From Chloroflexi bacterium HGW-Chloroflexi-4 (lineage in GTDB: Bacteria > Chloroflexota > Anaerolineae > Anaerolineales > Anaerolineaceae): 47,629 bases of DNA. Every line of letters starts with the position of its first letter. Positions within the stretch are counted from its first letter, which is position 1. Positions 23,955-32,083 of the stretch are shown here, one piece after another. A program made the position numbers and the translations under genes. The stretch is from assembly GCA_002840715.1 (NCBI GenBank), contig PHBW01000037.1, positions 1-47,629 on the forward strand, read 5' to 3'. Below the pieces are notes generated by a model. The model saw only the letters and a program-made list of their open reading frames with translations, was not told where the DNA came from and did not search any database.

Positions 23955-23985
23955 AATGTACCCAGCCGTGAGGGTTGGGTACATT
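23955..23985. terminator. Strong hairpin between DUF4386 and hydrolase genes
   Basis: A 13-bp stem (23955-23967 with 23973-23985, one G-U, loop GTGAG). There is no good T-run on the minus strand, so it may act as a stabilising or weak terminating structure. Confidence 0.55.
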
Positions 23986-24033
23986 GTGTAACTTTTAAAT
24001 TGATTTTTCTTTAGTTCAGCAAATCAATGTCCA

Positions 24034-24711
24034 TTATATATCATTCAGTGCTTTCTCTCGAAGTCCTTTGATCAAGACATACCCACCGATGAAAAACTCA
24101 AACTGCACGTAAGGGAACACAATCGCAAATGGGATTTTGACGCCGTACGCGATCAGGGGGATGCCAAATAGCACCAGGAACATTGACACCAACCCCCAGA
24201 TGGAAATCCATGTGGGCAAGGCTTTGCTTTTGACCAGCAGATAATAGAATAAGAATGCTCCAACGCCGAAGGGGATCATGGCCATGCTGGAAATGAATTT
24301 TTCAACCTGAAGCAGCACCTGGCCCGTACTCAACAAAGAAATTTCACTGGTGATAAGATAGAGATCACTGGTACGGATGAGTGCATACGAAAATGTTTTT
24401 CCAACCAACAGCATGACCGCTTCTAGGACATAAAACCCCAGGCCGGTCATTGCCCAGGTCTTATTGTTTTTTTGCAGCAGGGTATAGAAAAGCACCCCCA
24501 GCCAGATGACTCCCATTACAGCGACGATATCCAAAAATATCGAAAGCTGCGCATTGAATGGATGCTGTGCCAGATTCAGCATGGTTTTGCCAATATCGGT
24601 TTTGTCAACCAGCGGGTCAAACAAGAAAACACCGCTGATAAATGGGGCGGCGGCTTGCAGCAAAAGCGCTAAGCCCAGGGCTAATGTAAATCTTTTTTTG
24701 ATTGTTTTCAT
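24034..24711 (-). CDS. DUF4386 integral membrane protein
   Basis: A 225-residue membrane protein with about six hydrophobic segments (from AALGLALLLQAAAPFISGVFLF near the N-terminus to FPYVQFEFFIGGYVLIKG at the end). The sequence pattern PFISGVFLFDPLVD, a SSMAMIPFGVGAFLFYYLL segment and WISIWGLVS fit the DUF4386 family, whose role is unknown. AGGAGAAC precedes the ATG. It is divergent from the TetR regulator at 24849, with two operator copies between them, so it is probably TetR-regulated, perhaps in response to a lipophilic compound. That ligand idea is inference. Confidence 0.83.
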   Translation of the reverse strand: MKTIKKRFTLALGLALLLQAAAPFISGVFLFDPLVDKTDIGKTMLNLAQHPFNAQLSIFLDIVAVMGVIWLGVLFYTLLQKNNKTWAMTGLGFYVLEAVMLLVGKTFSYALIRTSDLYLITSEISLLSTGQVLLQVEKFISSMAMIPFGVGAFLFYYLLVKSKALPTWISIWGLVSMFLVLFGIPLIAYGVKIPFAIVFPYVQFEFFIGGYVLIKGLREKALNDI

Positions 24712-24768
24712 TTCTGTTCTCCTGAATTATGATTGAGTTAGTTAGGTTGAATTTTTTGACTTTATATA

Positions 24769-24786
24769 TTACACTGTACAGTGTAG
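24769..24786. promoter_or_regulatory. TetR operator 1, 16-bp perfect palindrome
   Basis: TACACTGTACAGTGTA is perfectly palindromic (24770-24785), fits TTACAC-N6-GTGTAR, and lies between the divergent DUF4386 and tetR genes. Confidence 0.7.
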
Positions 24787-24808
24787 TTTAATTATTGTCA
24801 ATGATAAA

Positions 24809-24826
24809 TTACACTATTCGGTGTAA
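24809..24826. promoter_or_regulatory. TetR operator 2
   Basis: TTACAC-TATTCG-GTGTAA has perfect 6-bp arms. It lies 40 bp (start to start) from operator 1 and 23 bp before the tetR start codon. Confidence 0.65.
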
Positions 24827-24848
24827 CTTAAGTCACGGAGATTTCATC

Positions 24849-25469
24849 ATGACCAATCAAGTGAAAACCAGAAAAAAAAGAGATACCCACGAGAAACGCC
24901 AGGTCATACTTGAGGGGGCAGTCAAGGTGTTTATCGAAAGCGGCTATGATGTTTCAAGCATGGATAAGATTGCCGAGGTGGCGGGGGTTTCAAAACGTAC
25001 GGTTTACAATCATTTTCAAAGCAAAGAAAACCTTTTTCAAGCTGTGGTAAATGACTTTCTCAAACAGCGCGATCAGCAGAAACCGATCGAGTATTCTAAG
25101 ACTCGCTCACTTGAAGAGCAGCTAAAGGAATTTGCCGAGGCAGAGCTTTATTTAATTGACGACCCCATTCGCAGGGGACTCTCAAAGTTTCTTACTTCAG
25201 TTTTTGTCATGGATATTGAGTTTGGAAAAAAGGTCCGCGGTCAGGTAAAGTCGCCGCATGAGAGTTTTATTAATTGGCTAAATTCAGCCCAGGCGGATGG
25301 CAAACTGCAGTTCCAATCGGTCCAACTGGCGGCCCAAATTTTCTACGGCCTGGTGGAAGGCTGCCTGACCTATAACGCATTGTTTAGTGATGGTGCCAGT
25401 TTGAAGTTCAAGGAACCGATTTTGACTGAACTGGTTTCAACCTTTGTGAGCCGCTATGGAGTTGAATAA
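24849..25469 (+). CDS. TetR-family transcriptional repressor
   Basis: A 206-residue repressor. The N-terminal HTH (about 15-60) reads RQVILEGAVKVFIESGYD...MDKIAEVAGVSKRTVYNHFQSKENLFQAV, a textbook TetR domain. The C-terminal helical half resembles TetR_C (AefR-like) ligand-binding domains. I chose ATG 24849 with CGGAG upstream, which places the HTH at the proper distance from the N-terminus. Two inverted repeats between it and the divergent DUF4386 gene, and a degenerate third before the alpha/beta hydrolase, define a candidate regulon including itself. Confidence 0.93.
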   Translation: MTNQVKTRKKRDTHEKRQVILEGAVKVFIESGYDVSSMDKIAEVAGVSKRTVYNHFQSKENLFQAVVNDFLKQRDQQKPIEYSKTRSLEEQLKEFAEAELYLIDDPIRRGLSKFLTSVFVMDIEFGKKVRGQVKSPHESFINWLNSAQADGKLQFQSVQLAAQIFYGLVEGCLTYNALFSDGASLKFKEPILTELVSTFVSRYGVE

Positions 25470-25524
25470 TATTCATTGGAATGTAAAACCATCAAAATCC
25501 AATTGGTAAACCATGCTTGATAAG

Positions 25525-26421
25525 TTAGGCACTTTCTTTTTTGGTTCCATTTCCAGATTTCACTTTTTGGAACATGAACAGTCCGGCTAAAATGATTCCA
25601 CCACCCACCATGGTGGGCAGGGTTGGAATTTCACCAATGAGTAAAAATCCCAGCAAGGTGGCAAGAAACGGCGTCACAAACATGAAATTAGTGACGTCGC
25701 TGGTTTTTTCAGCTGTGGAAAGCGCCTGGCTCCACCATAGATAGGCAATCGCACTTGGGAAGACCCCCATAAAAAGGAGCGCAAAAATCTGTCGTGCCGA
25801 TGCGGATACTAACTGCTCGGCGGCAAGGGGAAGATTAAAAAGCAGCAAAAGAGTACCTGCAAAGACGCTGTATGCAGTGGCTTGGAAAGCGGCGTACTTT
25901 TTAGTCGTGTGGCGCTGCAGCAGGTTATAAACGCTGATGCAGACAGCCGCCCCCAACATCCAAAGAATTCCTGCATTGATAGTAAAAACGCCATCCCAAA
26001 GTGTTAAAACCAGAATACCGCAGAATTCTATGGTGATGGCAATCCAACCCATCGCCTTGATCTTTTCCTTAAAACAAATGAGAGCCAATACAGCGGTTAT
26101 AACCGGCGCGGTTGCGATGATGATGCTGGCTGTGGCTGGGGATATGGTTCCGGCACCAATATTAAAAAAGGTCATATAGATCGAAAAACCCGCTGCGCCG
26201 GAAACAAGGAACATGGGAATATCTTTAATCTCGGGCAAGTCTATTCGTTTGGCAAAGGCAAAGAAGAGGAATAATAACGATGCGCATAAATACCTGAGAA
26301 CCCCGATTGACGAGGGTGAGAAATATTCAAGTGCAATCTTGGTAAGGGCGAAAGCCGATGACCAGAGCAGGATGGTTCCAATAGCATAGAGTCGTGATCG
26401 ATTTTGATTTGACAAATTCAT
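25525..26421 (-). CDS. EamA/DMT-superfamily transporter
   Basis: A drug/metabolite transporter of 298 residues with about ten hydrophobic helices in two EamA repeats (first repeat to about 140, second from about 150). Recognisable are WSSAFALTKIALEYFSPSSIGVLRYL at the start and the second-repeat PSAIAYLWWSQALSTAE near the end. The family exports amino acids, sugars or drugs; the substrate cannot be read. No strong Shine-Dalgarno precedes the ATG. It is convergent with tetR, so its control is separate. Confidence 0.92.
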   Translation of the reverse strand: MNLSNQNRSRLYAIGTILLWSSAFALTKIALEYFSPSSIGVLRYLCASLLFLFFAFAKRIDLPEIKDIPMFLVSGAAGFSIYMTFFNIGAGTISPATASIIIATAPVITAVLALICFKEKIKAMGWIAITIEFCGILVLTLWDGVFTINAGILWMLGAAVCISVYNLLQRHTTKKYAAFQATAYSVFAGTLLLLFNLPLAAEQLVSASARQIFALLFMGVFPSAIAYLWWSQALSTAEKTSDVTNFMFVTPFLATLLGFLLIGEIPTLPTMVGGGIILAGLFMFQKVKSGNGTKKESA

Positions 26422-26454
26422 TCTGGTTCTTTCATGCAGCTTTTGTGTTTTTTG

Positions 26455-26952
26455 TTAAGGGTTTTGTTTGCAATTTCTTTCTTTTTGTATCATATGATTA
26501 TGTACCACCCATGCTCGTTCTAGCGCCCAGCTTTGGTGTTCTAAAAATAAACATTTACATGCTTCATCCTTCGTGAGCCAAACAAGTTCATGGTCTTTTT
26601 CTTTAGGGTTTCCAAGGTTTTCCACGATATCTGCAAGATAGAAGAAACCAATTCCATGCATGTAATAATTCAGAGTATCAGACCAGTGGAATTTATCTGC
26701 TTTGCATACAAAATGATTCACGCTCACTAGCAATCCAGCCTCTTCAACGCATTCTCGGGTAATGCACTCTTCGTGGGTTTCATTATTGTCCAAGCCACCA
26801 CCTAGTAAGAAATATCCTGTTGCGGTACGGATTATTGCTACCCTACCATTTTGGTCGAAAATGATGCAATAACCACCTACTCTATCGTGATATTCGATAT
26901 TATTCAGTTTATTGCCAAAACTCTTTTCGAGTAATCCTTCATCATTGACCAT
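26455..26952 (-). CDS. Nudix hydrolase
   Basis: A 165-residue protein with a complete Nudix box GGGLDNNETHEECITRECVE (continuing EAGL), which binds Mg2+ and hydrolyses nucleoside diphosphates linked to X. The region before the box (RVAIIRTATGYFLLGGG) matches the family beta-sheet. Substrate class is not visible. Its start overlaps the stop of the RNA methyltransferase gene by 11 nt, so the two are cotranscribed from the methyltransferase side. Confidence 0.9.
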   Translation of the reverse strand: MVNDEGLLEKSFGNKLNNIEYHDRVGGYCIIFDQNGRVAIIRTATGYFLLGGGLDNNETHEECITRECVEEAGLLVSVNHFVCKADKFHWSDTLNYYMHGIGFFYLADIVENLGNPKEKDHELVWLTKDEACKCLFLEHQSWALERAWVVHNHMIQKERNCKQNP

Positions 26953-28186
26953 TTGTCAACTCTCTTACGAGATATGCTATCGATTCCACATGATATGTCT
27001 GCGGGAATAAATCAAACGGGGTGACACTTTCCAGTAAATAACCGGCCGCCACCATTTTTTGCACATCCCTTGCCAGCGTGGCAGGGTCGCAAGACACATA
27101 GACGATCTGCTGCGGCGCGGAATCAAGCAAGGCGGTCATGGCAGTTGGGTCAATCCCCGCGCGCGGCGGATCGAGCAGCACGGCTTGTGGTTTTAAGTAT
27201 AATTCGGGCAGAATTTCTTCGACCGCGCCGATATACAGCGAAACATTCTCGAATTCATCCAGGTTGACGGCAAAATCATTGCAAGACGATTCTGCCAGTT
27301 CAATCCCAATCAGGCTCTTGACCTTGGGGGCTAGAAATGCAGAAAACAATCCGGCTCCGCAGTAGGCATCGACAATCTCAGAATTATTATCCACCTTCAA
27401 TATCTCAAGCACGTGCTTGACCATTGCCTCAGCCTGGGGTAGGTTGACTTGAAAGAAGGAAGCCGCCGAAACCCTGAAAGTGCGACCGAGCACTTGCATG
27501 AGCGAATAGTCTTCACCCGAGAGCAGCAGGTCGTCCTCCGGGCCGAGCAAGACCACCGAGAGTGGAATATCCACCGAAAACTCGGGCGGTTGCGGTGAGC
27601 TGCTTTCAAGTCCCACCAGCAATTCGTCATCAGAGCCGCAGCGGATCGACACACGCTGAATGCCCGCATCCGGTTCGAGTTCCAACTGCGGCCACAGGCT
27701 GTTGATCTCCTGCAAGGGTAGGTGGCACTCGCGGATCTCCACCACGCCGTTGGCGCCGGCGCGCTGGTAGCCCGGTATGCCAGTTGCAGATAGATGAAAC
27801 TGCACAGTGTTGCGGTAGTTCCATGCCAACGGTGAGCCGATAATCGTTTTCACTTGTGGAGATTCAATTTTGCCGATGCGTTTCAACTGGTCGGTCACGA
27901 TCTCTTGTTTCAGGGTCAATTGGTCCGCATAAGGCATGTGTTGATAATGGCAGCCACTGCACTCCATAAAATGCGGGCAGCGTGCTTTAATGCGTTTTTC
28001 GGATTCCCGCAGCACACGTTTGATGCGTCCGCGCGCGAAATTTTTCTTGCTGTCCACGATTTCAACTTCCACGCATTCACCGGCTATCCCAAAGGGTATG
28101 AAGATGGTTTTACCGTCGGGCAGCTTGCCGATGCAGTCCCCCCCGAAGGAGGATGCGGTTAATTCGATTTCATAAGTAGGGTTCAT
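26942..28186 (-). CDS. TRAM-domain RNA m5-uridine methyltransferase (RlmD/RlmCD/TrmA-type)
   Basis: Methylates C5 of uridine in 23S rRNA or tRNA using S-adenosylmethionine. The 414 residues comprise an N-terminal TRAM domain (1-60), the iron-sulfur ligands Cys 70, 76, 79 (CPHFMECSGC) and Cys 154, and the Rossmann methyltransferase with VDAYCGAGLFSAFLA, DPPRAGI and SCDPATLARD (catalytic Cys in the last). All functional motifs are present. AGGTG precedes the ATG. Target (U747, U1939 or tRNA U54) cannot be assigned from sequence alone. Confidence 0.93.
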   Translation of the reverse strand: MNPTYEIELTASSFGGDCIGKLPDGKTIFIPFGIAGECVEVEIVDSKKNFARGRIKRVLRESEKRIKARCPHFMECSGCHYQHMPYADQLTLKQEIVTDQLKRIGKIESPQVKTIIGSPLAWNYRNTVQFHLSATGIPGYQRAGANGVVEIRECHLPLQEINSLWPQLELEPDAGIQRVSIRCGSDDELLVGLESSSPQPPEFSVDIPLSVVLLGPEDDLLLSGEDYSLMQVLGRTFRVSAASFFQVNLPQAEAMVKHVLEILKVDNNSEIVDAYCGAGLFSAFLAPKVKSLIGIELAESSCNDFAVNLDEFENVSLYIGAVEEILPELYLKPQAVLLDPPRAGIDPTAMTALLDSAPQQIVYVSCDPATLARDVQKMVAAGYLLESVTPFDLFPQTYHVESIAYLVRELTNGQ

Positions 28187-28252
28187 ATCAGCACCTGTAT
28201 TTTTAGTCGAAGGGAACTATACCTTAAAAGCAAAAAAAGTGGTCGAAAAGCA

Positions 28253-28281
28253 TTGACTAACCTCGCAAGGTCGGGTAAAAT
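28253..28281 (+). promoter_or_regulatory. Sigma-70-type promoter of tRNA-Gly
   Basis: TTGACT (28253-28258), a 17-nt spacer, TAAAAT (28276-28281). Predicted start about 28288, 16 nt before the tRNA. Confidence 0.7.
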
Positions 28282-28303
28282 TTTGCTCACATTCAGGAAC
28301 AAC

Positions 28304-28376
28304 GCGGGCGTGGTTCAGTTGGTAGAATGTCTCCTTGCCAAGGAGAAGGTCGTGGGTTCGAATCCCATCGCCCTGT
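28304..28376 (+). tRNA. tRNA-Gly (anticodon GCC), acceptor end altered
   Basis: The cloverleaf is clear: acceptor GCGGGCG (28304-28310), D-stem GTTC/GAAT, anticodon stem TCTCC/GGAGA with loop TTGCCAA (anticodon GCC at 28337-28339), variable AGGTC and T-arm GTGGG-TTCGAAT-CCCAT. The 3' acceptor strand reads CGCCC then TG, where pairing with GC at 1-2 requires GC. So pairs 1-72 and 2-71 are both mismatched (G-G and C-T), and CCA is not encoded. It has a good promoter. It may be a decayed or defective copy, or need end repair. The rest of the molecule is normal. Confidence 0.75.
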
Positions 28377-28378
28377 TT

Positions 28379-28441
28379 TAACCCTGTGGGTTTGCCTATT
28401 GGCACTTCCGCTTCGCTTCTGCTCACACCCCTGCGGGGTGT
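28379..28441 (+). repeat. Three small hairpins directly behind the tRNA
   Basis: AACCC-TGT-GGGTT (28380-28392), TGCC-TATT-GGCA (28393-28404) and ACACCCC-TGC-GGGGTGT (28425-28441) follow in a row, separated by a C/T-rich stretch. The rest of 28442-28647 holds no gene that I can support. Confidence 0.5.
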
Positions 28442-28647
28442 CATGATCCCATCGCTCGCCTGATTAACAATTTCACCAAGTGCAATTATTGTTTACCATG
28501 GAGGTGCTGTAATCGGAATTTCTAAAAAACAGAAATTATGACTAGTCTGTTGGACTTTACATGTGATGGTGTTTTGTACTTTCAACTGATTTATATTTAG
28601 TTTATTAACCTTTTATCAAATCCGACACGCTTTGTATCCTATAGGGT

Positions 28648-28676
28648 TTGACGAACTCCTTCCGGCATGCTATCAT
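28648..28676 (+). promoter_or_regulatory. Sigma-70-type promoter of the PIN/TRAM-cysS-rlmB operon
   Basis: TTGACG (28648-28653), a 17-nt spacer, TATCAT (28671-28676). Predicted start near 28683, giving a ~57-nt leader with CAGGAG at 28727-28732. Confidence 0.7.
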
Positions 28677-28739
28677 AAAAGTGCAATTATTCTTTTATTT
28701 TATTCGGTACCTTAACAGGATTTATTCAGGAGCATTTAT

Positions 28740-29834
28740 ATGAGTGCTGATTTTATTTTTCGTATTTTAGGTATGATCGGTTTCGCAATTGGGGGAGCTT
28801 TCTGGGGTAAAAGTCTGGGGATTGCGGCCAACGTCAACCCCACAGCTTCTACCATGACAGTGGATCAATATGCTTTTGTGATCGGATCTGTGGGCGCCCT
28901 GGTAGGGTTGATCTTAACACCCTACATTACAACGCGCCCCATGCATGCGTTAAAGAAAATGCTTACCATCGTCTCGGCGCATTCGCTGCTTTCTGCCCTG
29001 GTGGGTTTGATTGCCGGTTTGATTGTGGCGGCTTTATTCTCGTTTCCGATCTCTCTATTACCTCCGCCGTTTGGCAAAATTTTGCCTTTTATCGCCGTAT
29101 TGTTATTTGGCTATTTGGGTGTGTCCCTCTTTGTAATGCGCCAGGGTGACATTTTCACCATTTTCTCAAACTTGCGCGGAGGCGGTTCTGCCGCACCCAA
29201 AGAAGGCGGAGGCTGGGCAGATAACCGCAACATTCTGCTTGACACCAGTGTCATCATCGACGGACGCATCGCCGACATCACCCGCACGGGGTTTTTACCG
29301 GGCACATTACTGATTCCCCGCTTCGTATTAAACGAATTGCAATATATTGCTGATTCACCCGACAGCATGCGCCGTCAGCGAGGACGCCGAGGCATGGAAG
29401 TACTTTCTGCCTTGCAAAAAGAACCCGCCATGCAGGTGCGCATCAGCGACATTGATGTCGAAGGCATGCGTGAGGTGGATGACAAGCTGGTTGTACTAGC
29501 CAGACAGATGCGTTGTCCGATCTTAACCAACGACTATAATCTCAACCGGGTAGCCGAACTACAGGGCGTGACCGTTTTGAACATTAACGAACTGGCAAAC
29601 GCTGTCAAATCTGTGCTGCTGCCGGGTGAGATCATGAACATCCGTGTCATCCAGGAAGGGCGCGAGTCTGGCCAGGGTGTGGCTTATTTGGATGACGGCA
29701 CCATGGTGGTGGTTGAAAACGGACGAGAATACATGGATAAGGAAATTACGATCATGGTGACCAAGGTGCTGCAGACCGCAGCCGGCCGCATGATCTTTGG
29801 TCGGCCTGAAGATTTAAGCGCTGCAAATCACTAG
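28740..29834 (+). CDS. Membrane-anchored PIN-TRAM domain protein (YacL-like)
   Basis: A 364-residue protein related to B. subtilis YacL. Four hydrophobic segments occupy the first ~135 residues, followed by a PIN domain (about 163-280) with acidic Mg2+ ligands in ILLDTSVIIDGRIAD (Asp 168, 174) and TNDYNLNRVAEL, and a TRAM RNA-binding domain (about 290-350, VAYLDDGTMVVVENGRE). PIN domains are metal-dependent RNases, and this type is predicted to act on RNA at the membrane, though its target is not known. It heads an operon with cysS and rlmB, an arrangement resembling Firmicutes. Confidence 0.93.
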   Translation: MSADFIFRILGMIGFAIGGAFWGKSLGIAANVNPTASTMTVDQYAFVIGSVGALVGLILTPYITTRPMHALKKMLTIVSAHSLLSALVGLIAGLIVAALFSFPISLLPPPFGKILPFIAVLLFGYLGVSLFVMRQGDIFTIFSNLRGGGSAAPKEGGGWADNRNILLDTSVIIDGRIADITRTGFLPGTLLIPRFVLNELQYIADSPDSMRRQRGRRGMEVLSALQKEPAMQVRISDIDVEGMREVDDKLVVLARQMRCPILTNDYNLNRVAELQGVTVLNINELANAVKSVLLPGEIMNIRVIQEGRESGQGVAYLDDGTMVVVENGREYMDKEITIMVTKVLQTAAGRMIFGRPEDLSAANH

Positions 29835-29846
29835 AGGAGAACGAAG

Positions 29847-31235
29847 ATGTTGAAAGTCTATAATACACTGACAAGAAAAACCGAAGAATTTTCAACCCTT
29901 AAACCCGGCCAAGTATCAATGTATGTCTGCGGACCGACGGTATATGCCAAAGCACACATCGGCCATGCCATGTCTGCATTGGTCTTTGATATCATCCGCC
30001 GCTATCTCGAATATCGCGAATACAAGGTCACCCACGTAATGAATTTCACTGATGTGGATGACAAGATCATCATTAAAGCCAACCAGCAGGGCATTGATCC
30101 CTTTGTGCTGGGTGAGATGTACATTCACGAATTTGAAGGTCACCTCAGAGATTTCAACATCCTGCCTGCCACCATCAACCCACGCGCCACGCGTGAAATG
30201 GATCAGATTTTAACCATGATCCAGGGTTTGATCGACATGGGCTTTGCCTATCCAGTGGATGGCGACGTTTATTTTAGAGTGACAAAAGACCCCCAATATG
30301 GCAAACTTTCAGGGCGCAAATTGGATGATATGCAGGCTGGCTCCCGCATTGATGTGGATTACCGTAAGGAACATCCCATGGACTTCGCTCTCTGGAAAGC
30401 AGCCAAACCAGGCGAACCTTCCTGGCCCAGCCCCTGGGGAGATGGAAGACCTGGCTGGCATATAGAGTGCTCAGCCATGAATCTCAACCATCTGGGCGAA
30501 CAGATTGACATCCATGGCGGTGGTAATGACCTGGTCTTTCCTCACCATGAAAATGAGATCGCCCAGAGTGAATGCTTTACCGGTAAAACTTTTGCCACAT
30601 ACTGGATTCACAATGGCATGCTCCAATTGAGCGGCGAAAAAATGTCAAAGTCGATTGGCAACCTTGTCACCATTGAAGAGTTCCTCAACCACCATCCCGC
30701 CGATGCGCTGCGTATGATGGTGTTGAATTCCGGTTACCGCAGTCCACTCAGTTATTCTGAAGATATTTTGGCGCAGGCCGAAAAAGCCATTGACCGTCTG
30801 CGTTCAGCATTAAAACCTGCCCTGGGCGGGTCAACAGGTGCTTCAGAAGCCGTCCTTAAAACCTTGCAAACTCAAATGCATGCCACGTCAGCCGGTTACG
30901 TTGAATCCATGGATAACGACTTTAACTCTGCGGGAGCACTTTCTCACCTCTTCGAACTGGTGAGAGTCATCAACCAAACCCGAGCCGATAACGCGACCAA
31001 TGAACAGCTTTCGCCTGCACAGGCTTTGCTTCTCAAGTTGACCTCCGCATTGGGTTTATCCATCGAAAAAGAAACAGTTAAGAATCAGGCAGTGGATGGA
31101 TTTGTCGACTTATTAATTGAAATCAGAAAAGACTTGCGCGCCAACAAGATGTGGGCGCTATCAGATAAAGTGCGGGATCAATTGGCCGGGCTGGGTGTAA
31201 TCCGCAAGGACGGCACCTCCTGGCACTGGGAGTAA
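29847..31235 (+). CDS. cysS: Cysteinyl-tRNA synthetase
   Basis: Class I synthetase charging tRNA-Cys in the cytoplasm. The 462 residues show the zinc/HIGH region [13 protein letters not shown] (Cys 28, HIGH 37-40), the second zinc ligands around ECSAMN (Cys 208) and [10 protein letters not shown], and KMSKS at 265-269. The C-terminal DALR domain follows. Length is normal and all signature motifs are intact. GAGGAGAAC lies before the ATG. It is 12 nt from the PIN/TRAM gene and 3 nt from rlmB, so one transcript is likely. Confidence 0.98.
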   Translation: MLKVYNTLTRKTEEFSTLKPGQVSMYVCGPTVYAKAHIGHAMSALVFDIIRRYLEYREYKVTHVMNFTDVDDKIIIKANQQGIDPFVLGEMYIHEFEGHLRDFNILPATINPRATREMDQILTMIQGLIDMGFAYPVDGDVYFRVTKDPQYGKLSGRKLDDMQAGSRIDVDYRKEHPMDFALWKAAKPGEPSWPSPWGDGRPGWHIECSAMNLNHLGEQIDIHGGGNDLVFPHHENEIAQSECFTGKTFATYWIHNGMLQLSGEKMSKSIGNLVTIEEFLNHHPADALRMMVLNSGYRSPLSYSEDILAQAEKAIDRLRSALKPALGGSTGASEAVLKTLQTQMHATSAGYVESMDNDFNSAGALSHLFELVRVINQTRADNATNEQLSPAQALLLKLTSALGLSIEKETVKNQAVDGFVDLLIEIRKDLRANKMWALSDKVRDQLAGLGVIRKDGTSWHWE

Positions 31236-31238
31236 ACT

Positions 31239-31976
31239 TTGAAAGAATGGATCATCGGCCGTAATCCGGTCATGGAAGTATTGGTCACCAAACGCCGCGA
31301 AGTATTTCGGCTCTTGTTGGCTACGAATGTTGAAGAAAAAGGCCGCGTTGCTGAAATGGTCCACTTGGCTCGCGCACGCAAAATTCCGGTGGAACGAGTG
31401 GCGCGCGATAAACTGGCCAGCATGGGTGAGAACCCGCAGGGCGTGGCGCTCGAAGTGAGCCATTACCCCTATGTCGATATTTCAGACATCACCACACTGG
31501 CTGAACGCAAACAGGAAGATCTCTTTCTTTTAATGCTTGATTTGGTCCAAAATCCGCAAAACCTGGGCACTTTGCTGAGAACCGCAGAAGCTGCAGGCGT
31601 TCATGGTGTATTGATTCCACCGCACCGCGCCGCTGAAGTGACGCCTGCCGTGGTCAGCGCATCCGCCGGGGCTACCGAACATCTTCTCATAGCTCAGGGC
31701 AACCTGGTGCAGATCTGTAATGAACTGAAAAAGGACAACGTATGGGTGGTTGGCCTTGAAGGTGGTGAAGGTTCCAAACGCATTCAAGAGGTTCCGCTTA
31801 AAGGCCCCATCATTTTAATTGTCGGCAACGAAGGCGAAGGCATGCGTCCGTTGGTGAAAGAAACCTGCGATTTCTTGTTGAGCCTGCCTATGTTGGGGAA
31901 CATCGAATCTCTGAACGCGGCAGTAGCAGGTTCGATAGTGTTATATCAAGTGGTACTTGAGCGGCAAAAAGATTAA
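31239..31976 (+). CDS. rlmB: 23S rRNA (guanosine-2'-O-)-methyltransferase RlmB-like
   Basis: SPOUT-fold enzyme which methylates the ribose of a 23S rRNA guanosine (G2251 in E. coli). The N-terminal RNA-binding domain (IIGRNPVMEVL, about 1-75) is followed by the knot with LMLDLVQNPQNLGTLLRTAE, IILIVGNEGEGM and SLPMLGNIESLNAAVAGSIV. The start is TTG with GGGAG 8 nt upstream inside the cysS end; the protein begins like other RlmB proteins at this point. Gene order cysS-rlmB matches Firmicutes, where mrnC lies between them; no mrnC is present here. A strong terminator follows. Confidence 0.93.
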   Translation: MKEWIIGRNPVMEVLVTKRREVFRLLLATNVEEKGRVAEMVHLARARKIPVERVARDKLASMGENPQGVALEVSHYPYVDISDITTLAERKQEDLFLLMLDLVQNPQNLGTLLRTAEAAGVHGVLIPPHRAAEVTPAVVSASAGATEHLLIAQGNLVQICNELKKDNVWVVGLEGGEGSKRIQEVPLKGPIILIVGNEGEGMRPLVKETCDFLLSLPMLGNIESLNAAVAGSIVLYQVVLERQKD

Positions 31977-32021
31977 TAATATATGAACTTCATTCAAATG
32001 TTTAGAATTTTCAATAAACAC

Positions 32022-32057
32022 AAAAATCTGATTTCTAAAATGAAATCAGATTTTTTT
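32022..32057. terminator. Bidirectional terminator between rlmB and the chemoreceptor gene
   Basis: A 14-bp stem (32022-32035 with 32042-32055) flanked by A- and T-runs. It suits convergent genes. Confidence 0.9.
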
Positions 32058-32083
32058 GAAATTCGTTATGTAATTTTTATTAC

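Noticed and set aside
28217..28444. A minus-strand open frame running through the tRNA-Gly (GIRTHDLLLGKET-like)
   Set aside because: The peptide pattern is the well-known translation of tRNA-Gly antisense sequence. It is not a protein gene.
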